From Aureimonas jatrophae (GTDB taxonomy: Bacteria; Pseudomonadota; Alphaproteobacteria; Rhizobiales; Rhizobiaceae), in the NCBI RefSeq assembly GCF_900104035.1, contig NZ_FNIT01000006.1:124001-188000 (forward strand): a DNA stretch of 64,000 bases. The letters are read 5' to 3'. Of this stretch, positions 56,696-64,000 are shown in pieces. Numbering within the stretch: the stretch's first letter is position 1; each line of letters starts with the position of its first letter. The translations under genes and the position numbers were made by a program. The notes beneath the pieces were generated by a model that was not told the origin of the DNA, searched no databases, and worked only from the letters and a program-made list of their open reading frames with translations.

Positions 56696-56977
56696 TCAGA
56701 CGAAGCGAAAGACGAAAAGGGCGTAGATCGCGCAGACGCCGAGCGCCCACCACAGCGGCGCGTCGACGAGACCCAGCCAAGCCAAGCAGATGAAGGCAGA
56801 GCCGAGCAGCGAGACGAAGAGCCGATCGCCCCGCGTCGTCTCGAAGCGCAGGATGCCGAAGCGCGGGCCGCCGCCGGGCGAGGCGATCTCCCATGCTCCC
56901 ATCAGCCCGATCAGCGCCGCGATCACCACGAAGAAGAGGGCGGTCGGCCAGGTCCAGGCCATCCAGGCGAAGCTCAT
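56696..56977 (-). CDS. glpU: Small membrane protein GlpU (DUF2160)
   Basis: This 93-residue protein contains about three hydrophobic segments (WPTALFFVVIAALIGLMGAWEIA, LFVSLLGSAFICLAWLGLV, LWWALGVCAIYALFVFRFV) around the motif GGPRFGILRFETTRGDRLF. From memory it matches DUF2160, called GlpU in Rhizobium, an extra membrane subunit peculiar to this glycerol importer. The start overlaps the glpQ stop by one base. Confidence 0.9.
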   Translation of the reverse strand: MSFAWMAWTWPTALFFVVIAALIGLMGAWEIASPGGGPRFGILRFETTRGDRLFVSLLGSAFICLAWLGLVDAPLWWALGVCAIYALFVFRFV

Positions 56978-57888
56978 CAGACCCTCCCCAGGGCGAAGCC
57001 CTTGGCGATGTAGTTGCGCACGAACCAGATCACGATCGCGCCTGGAATGATGGTGAGGACGCCGGCGGCCGCGAGCACACCCCAGTCCATGCCGGACGCC
57101 GAGACCGTGCGCGTCATGATGGCCGAGATGGGCTTGGCGTCGGTGACCGTCAGCGTGCGGGCGATCAGGAGTTCGACCCACGAGAACATGAAGCAGAAGA
57201 AGGCCGCGACACCGATGCCGCTTGCGATCAGCGGCATGAAGATGCGGAAGAAGAAGCGCGGGAACGAGTAGCCGTCGATATAGGCCGTCTCGTCGATCTC
57301 CTTCGGCACGCCGGACATGAAGCCTTCGAGAATCCACACCGCCAGCGGCACGTTGAAGAGGCAATGGGCCAACGCCACGGCAATATGCGTGTCGATCAGC
57401 CCGAACGCGGAGTAGAGCTGAAAGAAGGGCAGGGCGAAGACCGCCGGCGGGGCCATGCGGTTCGTCAGAAGCCAAAAGAACAGGTGCTTGTCGCCCAGGA
57501 ACCGGTAGCGAGAGAAGGCATAGGCCGCCGGCAGCGCCACCGCGACCGAGATCACCATGTTCAAAACGACATAGATGATCGAGTTGACGTAGCCCATGTA
57601 CCAGGACGGGTCGGTGAAGATCGTGCGGTAGTTCGCGATCGTTGGGTCGCTCGGCCAGAGCGTGAAGGTTCCGACGATCTCCTGGTTCGTCTTGAAGCTC
57701 ATGTTGACGAGCCAGTAGATCGGCAGCAGCAGGAACAGGATGTAGAGGGCCGGGATCAGGGCCTTGGGCCGGAAGCGGCCCGAGGCCATCCTCGAGCGGG
57801 CCTTCAGCGCGTCCTCGGAATGGAGCGCGGGCGGGATCGGCCCGGCGCCCGGCGCTTCCACGAGCCGCGGTGCGGTGGTCGTGCTCAT
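56977..57888 (-). CDS. glpQ: Glycerol ABC transporter permease GlpQ
   Basis: This 303-residue permease of the MalG/CUT1 type has an N-terminal helix at LIPALYILFLLLPIYWLVNMSFKT and the coupling loop EGFMSGVPKEIDETAYIDGYSFPRFFFRIFMPL, the EAA motif. It overlaps glpP (ATGA). Pairs with GlpP. Confidence 0.95.
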   Translation of the reverse strand: MSTTTAPRLVEAPGAGPIPPALHSEDALKARSRMASGRFRPKALIPALYILFLLLPIYWLVNMSFKTNQEIVGTFTLWPSDPTIANYRTIFTDPSWYMGYVNSIIYVVLNMVISVAVALPAAYAFSRYRFLGDKHLFFWLLTNRMAPPAVFALPFFQLYSAFGLIDTHIAVALAHCLFNVPLAVWILEGFMSGVPKEIDETAYIDGYSFPRFFFRIFMPLIASGIGVAAFFCFMFSWVELLIARTLTVTDAKPISAIMTRTVSASGMDWGVLAAAGVLTIIPGAIVIWFVRNYIAKGFALGRV

Positions 57889-58772
57889 GCGGCATCTCCC
57901 CGGCGCGGCCTGTCGGTGCCCGCATTCGTCATCACGGTGTAGAAGACCCAGGACAGGAGAAGGATGATCAGGAAGTAGACGAGGCTCATGGCAGCCGCCG
58001 GGCCGAGGTCGAACTGGCCCACCGCCATCTTCACGAGATCGATCGACAGGAAGGTGGTTGAGTTGCCGGGACCGCCGCCCGTCAGCACGAAGGGTTCGGT
58101 GTAGATCATGAAGCTATCCATGAAGCGCAGGAGCACGGCGATCAGCAGCACGCGCCCCATTTTCGGTAGCTGAATGTAGCGGAACACGGCCCAGCGCGAG
58201 GCGCCGTCGATCTTGGCGGCCTGGTAGTAGGCGTCGGGGATCGACACGAGGCCGGCGTAGCACAGGAGCACGACGAGGCTCGTCCAGTGCCAGACGTCCA
58301 TCACGATGATGGTGATCCAGGCGTCGAGCGGGTCCTGCACGTAGTTGTAGTCGAGCCCCAGTGCCGCCAGCGTGTGGCCGAGCAGGCCGATGTCGGTGCG
58401 CCCGAAGACCTGCCAAATCGTACCCACGACGTTCCACGGGATGAGGAGCGGCAGCGCCATCAGGACGAGGCAGACCGGCACCCAGATACCCTTCTTGGGC
58501 ATGGCGAGCGCGACGAGGATGCCGAGTGGAACCTCGATCGCCAGGATGATTCCGGAGAAGACGAGATTGCGCCAAAGCGCATCGTGGAAACGCTGCGATT
58601 CCAGCACCTCCGTGAACCACTCCGTCCCCGCCCAGAAGAACTCGTTCTGCCCGAACGTATCCTGCACGGAGTAGTTGACCACCGTCATCAACGGGATCAC
58701 CGCCGAGAAGGCGACCAAGAGCAGCACCGGCAGGACCATGAACCAGGCCCGGTTGTTCCAGGTCTTTTCCAT
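57885..58772 (-). CDS. glpP: Glycerol ABC transporter permease GlpP
   Basis: This 295-residue permease of the MalF/CUT1 type has its first helix at AWFMVLPVLLLVAFSAVIPLMTVVNYSV and the EAA-type loop IPDAYYQAAKIDGASRWAVFRYIQLPKMGRVLL. Located six bases after glpT. The heterodimer GlpP-GlpQ would sit on the unequal ATPases GlpS and GlpT. Confidence 0.95.
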   Translation of the reverse strand: MEKTWNNRAWFMVLPVLLLVAFSAVIPLMTVVNYSVQDTFGQNEFFWAGTEWFTEVLESQRFHDALWRNLVFSGIILAIEVPLGILVALAMPKKGIWVPVCLVLMALPLLIPWNVVGTIWQVFGRTDIGLLGHTLAALGLDYNYVQDPLDAWITIIVMDVWHWTSLVVLLCYAGLVSIPDAYYQAAKIDGASRWAVFRYIQLPKMGRVLLIAVLLRFMDSFMIYTEPFVLTGGGPGNSTTFLSIDLVKMAVGQFDLGPAAAMSLVYFLIILLLSWVFYTVMTNAGTDRPRRGDAA

Positions 58773-58778
58773 CGCGCG

Positions 58779-59861
<1,083 letters not shown>

Positions 59862-59874
59862 CGGGAACCTCCGG

Positions 59875-60957
59875 TCAGGCCGCGAGCGGCAGGGTGGAAT
59901 GATCGACGCGTCGCCCATCGGCATCGAAGACGAGAAGCGAGGCTAAATCGAAGGTGAAGCGAAGTGCCTCGCCCCGCTCCACGCGGCGCACGCCCGGCAG
60001 GAGCGCCACCAGCCGCGCCCCGCCGCCATCGGCATGGACGAAGGTCTGCGAGCCTGTCACCTCCGAGGTCAGGACGGCGGCGGCCAGCGTTCCCGCAGCC
60101 GGTTCGGTGTCGCCCAGACGCAGCTTGTGCGCGCGAATGCCGAGCTGGTAGCGGCCGGGCGCGAGACCGGTGCCGAAACCCTGCGGCAGCGTGAGGCCGT
60201 TCGAGCCCGTCACCCCTCCGTTCTGCACCTCGAAGGGCAGGACGTTGAGCGGGGGGTCGGACACGATGCGCGCGGTCGCGAGGTCGGCGGGCGTGCGGTA
60301 GACGGCGGGCGTCGGCCCGAACTGCGTGATGCGCCCTTCGCGAAGCGTCGCCGTGTTGCCGCCGAGCAGCAGCGCCTCGGTCGGCTCGGTCGTGGCGTAG
60401 ACGAAGATCGCGCCGGATGCGGCGAAGATGCGCGGCAGTTCCTCGCGCAGTTCCTCGCGCAGCTTGTAGTCGAGATTGGCGAGCGGCTCGTCGAGCAGCA
60501 CGAGGTCGGCGCCCTTGACGATCGCCCGCGCCAGCGCCGTGCGCTGCTGCTGGCCGCCCGACAGGTTGAGCGGCGTGCGATCGAGATAGGGTTCAAGCTT
60601 CATCAACTTGGCGGCGCGCGCGACGGCCTCTTCGATCTTGGCAGATGGCTTGCCGGCCACGCGCAGCGGGGAGGCGATGTTCTCGCGCACCGTCATCGCG
60701 GGGTAGTTGATGAACTGCTGGTAGACCATCGCGACGTTGCGCTTGGCGACCGGCACACCGGTCACGTCCTGGCCGTCCATCAGGATGCGGCCTTCGGTCG
60801 GCCTGTCGAGCCCGGCCATCAGTCGCATCAGCGTCGTCTTGCCGCTCAGCGTCGGGCCGAGCAGCACGTTCAGCGAGCCGCGCTCGAGGCGCAGGTCCAC
60901 GTCCGCGACGTGCACGTCGCGGCCGACGGTCTTGCCGACCTTCTCCAACTGCAGCAT
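59875..60957 (-). CDS. glpS: Glycerol ABC transporter ATPase GlpS (no switch histidine)
   Basis: This 360-residue MalK-like ATPase has Walker A GPTLSGKTT (34-42), a Q-loop in VYQQFINYPAMTV, a perfect signature LSGGQQQR (132-139) and Walker B LVLLDEP (152-158). The switch position is threonine: YATTEPTEAL stands where YVTHDQTEAL is usual (T190). Its own ATP site should therefore be hydrolysis-poor. GGGAGGAG precedes the ATG at 60957. It follows glpD directly. Confidence 0.94.
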   Translation of the reverse strand: MLQLEKVGKTVGRDVHVADVDLRLERGSLNVLLGPTLSGKTTLMRLMAGLDRPTEGRILMDGQDVTGVPVAKRNVAMVYQQFINYPAMTVRENIASPLRVAGKPSAKIEEAVARAAKLMKLEPYLDRTPLNLSGGQQQRTALARAIVKGADLVLLDEPLANLDYKLREELREELPRIFAASGAIFVYATTEPTEALLLGGNTATLREGRITQFGPTPAVYRTPADLATARIVSDPPLNVLPFEVQNGGVTGSNGLTLPQGFGTGLAPGRYQLGIRAHKLRLGDTEPAAGTLAAAVLTSEVTGSQTFVHADGGGARLVALLPGVRRVERGEALRFTFDLASLLVFDADGRRVDHSTLPLAA

Positions 60958-61016
60958 GGGCTCCTCCCGGCGCCGCTCAGGCGCCAACCCTTGTCGTTCT
61001 CCCCGACGCGCCGACG

Positions 61017-62525
61017 CTACTGCGCCGCCACGCCCCGTCGCAATTCCAGTCGCTCGGCGATCCGTTGATCGAGTCGTTCCGCCTCGGCCTTCGTGAAGTG
61101 CAGGCCGAGCTTCGAGCGGCGCCACAGGACGTCCTCCGCGCTGCGGGCCCATTCGTGGTCGATCAGGTAATCGAGCTCGGCCTCGCGGAGGCCGTGACCG
61201 AGGTCGTCGCCGAGCTGACCGCCTTGGACGATTGTGAGCGCCCGCGTGCCGTAAGCGCGCACCATGCGCCGCGCGGTCCGCTCGCTCAGCGTCGGGACGG
61301 CGGCACGGAGCCGCGCTTCCAGCGCGCCTGCGCCATCCGTCGCGAAGTCGCCGCCGGGAAGCGCGGCCTTGCCGGTCCAGGCAGCCCCGCGCGTACCGAT
61401 CCGCTCGCCGATCTGTGCGACGGCGTCCTCGGCCAGCTTGCGGAAGGTCGTGATCTTTCCGCCGAAGATGTTGAGGACCGGCGCCTGTCCGGCCTCACCG
61501 TCAACGCGAAGGACGTAGTCGCGCGTCGCTTCCTGCGCCTTTGTCGCGTGATCGTCGTAGAGCGGGCGCACGCCAGAGAAGCTCCAGACGATGTCGCTCT
61601 CGACGAGGGGCTTGGCGAAGTACTCCGATGCGGCCTTCAGGAGGTAGTCGGTTTCCTCCGGGGTGATCGCGGCCGCCGCCGGATCGCCCTCGAAGTCGCG
61701 GTCGGTCGTGCCGACCAGCGTGAACTCGTCCTCGTAGGGGATGGCGAAGATGATCCGCCCGTCCGCATTCTGGAAGATATAGGCGCGGTCGTGCTCGTAG
61801 AGCTTGCGCGTGACGATGTGGGAGCCCTGCACGAGACGGATGTTGCGCGCCGAGTTCGACCCCATCGCGCCGCCGAGAACGCGGTCGACCCAGGGGCCCG
61901 CCGCGTTCACGAGGAAGCGGCAGCGGTAGTGCGAGACCGCGCCGGTCTCGCGCGATCGCACCGTGATGTGCCAGCGATCACCCTCGCGGCGCGCCTCGCT
62001 CACCTCGCTGCGCACCAGGATCTCGGCGCCGCGATCTTGCGCATCCAGTGCGTTGAGCACCACGAATCGCGTGTCGTCGACGCGCGCATCCGAATATTCG
62101 AAGCCGCGCCGGAATTCCGGTTTGAGGGGGCCTGCGAGCGGGCCCGTGGTCAGGTCGACGCTGCGCGTTGCGGCCAGTTCCTTCCGGCCGCCGAGATGAT
62201 CGTAGAGAAAGAGGCCGGTGCGCAGGAGCCAGGCCGGGCGCAAGCCCTTGTGCAACGGCAGGACGAAGCGCAGCGGGCGGATCACGTGCGGTGCGATACG
62301 CCAGAGCACCTCGCGCTCCATCAGCGCCTCGCGCACGAGCCGGAATTCGTAATGCTCGAGATAACGCAGGCCGCCATGGATGAGCTTGGTGGACCAAGAC
62401 GAGGTCCCGCTGCCGAGATCCTTCATCTCGGCCAGAGCCACGCTATAGCCTCGGCCGGCTGCATCGCGCGCGATGCCGCAACCGTTGATGCCACCACCGA
62501 TCACGAACAGATCGACGTCTCGCAT
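61017..62525 (-). CDS. glpD: Aerobic glycerol-3-phosphate dehydrogenase GlpD
   Basis: This 502-residue FAD enzyme oxidises glycerol-3-phosphate to dihydroxyacetone phosphate and passes electrons to the quinone pool. It has the FAD-binding DLFVIGGGINGCGIARDAAGRGYSVAL, TKLIHGGLRYLEHYEFRLV and VRPLYDDHATKAQEATRDY segments. It lies downstream of the palindromic operator at 62541-62575, which would control the transport genes behind it too. Confidence 0.96.
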   Translation of the reverse strand: MRDVDLFVIGGGINGCGIARDAAGRGYSVALAEMKDLGSGTSSWSTKLIHGGLRYLEHYEFRLVREALMEREVLWRIAPHVIRPLRFVLPLHKGLRPAWLLRTGLFLYDHLGGRKELAATRSVDLTTGPLAGPLKPEFRRGFEYSDARVDDTRFVVLNALDAQDRGAEILVRSEVSEARREGDRWHITVRSRETGAVSHYRCRFLVNAAGPWVDRVLGGAMGSNSARNIRLVQGSHIVTRKLYEHDRAYIFQNADGRIIFAIPYEDEFTLVGTTDRDFEGDPAAAAITPEETDYLLKAASEYFAKPLVESDIVWSFSGVRPLYDDHATKAQEATRDYVLRVDGEAGQAPVLNIFGGKITTFRKLAEDAVAQIGERIGTRGAAWTGKAALPGGDFATDGAGALEARLRAAVPTLSERTARRMVRAYGTRALTIVQGGQLGDDLGHGLREAELDYLIDHEWARSAEDVLWRRSKLGLHFTKAEAERLDQRIAERLELRRGVAAQ

Positions 62526-62540
62526 AGCCTCCCCCGAGAC

Positions 62541-62575
62541 TTTCGCAGTGCAGCGAATCCGGCTGCATTGCGAAA
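62541..62575. promoter_or_regulatory. 35-bp hyphenated palindrome, predicted GlpR operator
   Basis: TTTCGCAGTGCAGC (62541-62554) and GCTGCATTGCGAAA (62562-62575) pair at 13 of 14 positions around a 7-bp spacer, 16 bp before glpD. TTTCG/CGAAA ends recur at 62592-62606 (CGAAACAGAAACGAA) and upstream of glpR (AACGAAACC near 63431). DeoR-type GlpR proteins bind TTCG-rich repeats, so GlpR control of glpD onward is a reasonable inference. Confidence 0.65.
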
Positions 62576-62608
62576 CCGATATGAGTTAAGGCGAAACAGA
62601 AACGAAAG

Positions 62609-63397
62609 TCAAACGCGCTCGGGCGTCGGCAGCTCGGCCGGCGCCGTCTCGATCAACCGCGTTCCGGTCTCCCGGCACAGGCGACGAAAGTCGTCGTTCG
62701 GCACGTGGTCGGTGACGAAGGTCTGGATCTGCGAGAGGTGGCCGACCCGGACCGGCGCGCCGCGATCGAACTTCGAGCGGTCCGACACGAGAATGACGTG
62801 CCGGGCGTTGGCCATGATGGCCTGTGCCACGCGGACCTCGCGATAGTCGAAGTCGAGGAGGGATCCGTCCGCGTCGATCGCGGAGACGCCGATCACCGCG
62901 TGATCGACCTTGAACTGCCGGATGAAGTCGGTCGCCGCCTCGCCGACGATGCCGCCGTCGGAGCGGCGCAGCACGCCACCCGCCACGATCACCTCGATCT
63001 CAGGATACGGCCGCATCACATTGGCGACGTTGATGTTGTTGGTGATGACGAGGAGCCCCGAATGGCGCAGCAGCGCATGCGCTACGGCTTCCGTCGTCGT
63101 GCCGATATTGATGAAGAGCGACGAGCCGTCCGGTACGAGGTCGGCCGCCGCGCGACCGATCAGCGCCTTTTCCGAGGCGGCCATGGCGCGTCGCGCCTCG
63201 TAGTCGACGTTCTCCACGCCGGAGCCAAGCATCGCGCCGCCATGCACACGCTGCAGAAGCCGCGCCTCGCAAAGCTCGTTGAGATCCTTGCGGATGGTCT
63301 GAACGCTGACCTCGAAGCGCTGCGCCAGGTCGTCCACGAGGACGCGCCCCTGCCGTCGCGCGATGGCGAGGATGTCGGTTTGCCGATCGGTCGTCAC
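62609..63397 (-). CDS. glpR: DeoR-family glycerol regulator GlpR
   Basis: This 262-residue repressor begins MTTDRQTDILAIARRQGRVLVDDLAQRFEVSVQTIRKDLNELCEARLLQRVHGGAML, the DeoR helix-turn-helix. The C-terminal sugar-phosphate sensor domain has SLFINIGTTTEAVAHAL. Glycerol-3-phosphate would be the inducer. First gene in the operon, with its own upstream region. Confidence 0.93.
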   Translation of the reverse strand: MTTDRQTDILAIARRQGRVLVDDLAQRFEVSVQTIRKDLNELCEARLLQRVHGGAMLGSGVENVDYEARRAMAASEKALIGRAAADLVPDGSSLFINIGTTTEAVAHALLRHSGLLVITNNINVANVMRPYPEIEVIVAGGVLRRSDGGIVGEAATDFIRQFKVDHAVIGVSAIDADGSLLDFDYREVRVAQAIMANARHVILVSDRSKFDRGAPVRVGHLSQIQTFVTDHVPNDDFRRLCRETGTRLIETAPAELPTPERV

Positions 63398-63443
63398 GCG
63401 TTCCTCCCCCAGAAACGCGCGGAACCGTAAAACGAAACCGCTG

Positions 63444-63467
63444 CCGCCGAAAGCGAAAGTTCGGCGG
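63444..63467 (-). terminator. Hairpin at the end of the transglutaminase-like gene
   Basis: CCGCCGAA (63444-63451) and TTCGGCGG (63460-63467) enclose 8 bases immediately after the transglutaminase stop. On the minus strand GTTTCGTTTT follows after 6 bases. It may be a weak terminator, or the CGAAA words may belong to a GlpR site. Confidence 0.45.
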
Positions 63468-64000
63468 TCAGATCTCGTCGGTCACCACCTCGAAGTGGGA
63501 CAGGTTGGCCGGGCCGAAGTTCGTGGACAGGGCGACGTCGGTCGCGTCGCGCCCGGTCGCCATGAGGATCCGACCGATGCGCGGTTTGTTGTGCCGCGCA
63601 TCGAACGTGTACCAGTGGCCCCCGAGATAGACCTGGAACCAGGCGCTGAAGTCCATCGGATCGGGCACCTTCGGCACGCCGATATCGCCGAGATAGCCGG
63701 TGCAATAGCGCGCCGGGATATTCATGCAGCGGCAGAGCGTGATGGCAAGGTGCGCGAAGTCCCGGCAGACGCCCGTCATTTCCGTGAAGCCGTCATGGGC
63801 CGAGCGCGTCGAGCGCGCGTTCTGGTAGTTGAACGCGATGCGCGCATGCGCGAAGTCGCAGATCGCCTGAACGAGGCCCCAACCCTTGGCGAGGTGGCCG
63901 AACTGACCCCAGGCGAAGTCGGCCAGCTTGTCGGTATCGCAGTAACGACTGCCGAGCAGATAGACGAGCACGTCGTCGGGCAGGTCCTGAATCTCGTGCT
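63468..64000 (-). CDS. Transglutaminase-like cysteine protease family protein (partial)
   Basis: This reading frame remains open to the right edge, so the N-terminus is outside the window and at least 177 residues are visible. HEIQDLPDDVLVYLLGSRYCDTDKLADFAW begins the visible part. The catalytic triad region is GVCRDFAHLAITLCR (cysteine), then WFQVYLGGHWYTFDARHN (histidine and aspartate). Such proteins are often annotated as bacterial transglutaminase-like peptidases; target unknown. It reads toward glpR. Confidence 0.88.
   Translation of the reverse strand, partial: HEIQDLPDDVLVYLLGSRYCDTDKLADFAWGQFGHLAKGWGLVQAICDFAHARIAFNYQNARSTRSAHDGFTEMTGVCRDFAHLAITLCRCMNIPARYCTGYLGDIGVPKVPDPMDFSAWFQVYLGGHWYTFDARHNKPRIGRILMATGRDATDVALSTNFGPANLSHFEVVTDEI

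Overview
The window is GC-rich, densely packed DNA from an alphaproteobacterium of the Hyphomicrobiales (rhizobial) lineage. The evidence is the flagellar gene set and its order (motC, motE, flaF, flbT and an FtcR-type regulator), TTAA-N7-TTAA boxes of the CtrA type upstream of flagellar operons, and a rhizobial-type glycerol ABC operon. The genus cannot be fixed from the sequence alone. No tRNA, rRNA, CRISPR array, insertion sequence or phage gene was seen.

Region 1 (about 54-15447) is a reductive pyrimidine catabolism locus. PreT and PreA reduce uracil or thymine to the dihydro form. A dihydropyrimidinase opens the ring, an M20-type carbamoylase releases the beta-amino acid, and an omega-transaminase removes its amino group. 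A RutR-like TetR regulator is divergent from the transaminase, and a near-perfect RutR box lies between them (6181-6196). The dihydropyrimidinase gene starts a run of overlapping genes: a small secreted four-cysteine protein, an ABC ATPase, a GNAT acetyltransferase, two permeases and an NMT1/THI5-like binding protein. A GGDEF/EAL membrane protein sits inside the locus.

Region 2 (15492-52331) is a nearly complete lateral-type flagellar cluster. It covers the C ring (fliG, fliM, fliN), MS ring (fliF), rod, P and L rings, hook, hook junction, stator (motA, motB, motC, motE), most export components (flhA, flhB, fliP, fliQ, fliR, fliI plus FliH-, FliJ- and FlgN-like genes assigned mainly by position), and the regulators ftcR, flaF and flbT. 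Flagellin genes, fliO and visN/visR are not in the window. Two exact TTAA-N7-TTAA boxes precede the flgB and flgE operons, and one-mismatch versions precede ftcR and flhA. A three-gene cassette (DUF1428, VOC, HxlR regulator) interrupts the cluster between fliQ and flhA. At the far end is a 700-residue protein made of about six diverged DUF1217-like repeats.

Region 3 (52454-64000) holds a Crp/Fnr-type regulator and then, on the minus strand, a glycerol operon in the order glpR, glpD, glpS, glpT, glpP, glpQ, glpU, glpV, glpK. Glycerol would be imported by the ABC transporter, phosphorylated by GlpK and oxidised by GlpD. A 35-bp hyphenated palindrome between glpR and glpD is the best operator candidate. 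GlpS lacks the switch histidine and GlpT has a degraded signature motif, so the predicted heterodimer would have one normal and one degenerate ATP site. A transglutaminase-like gene runs off the right edge.
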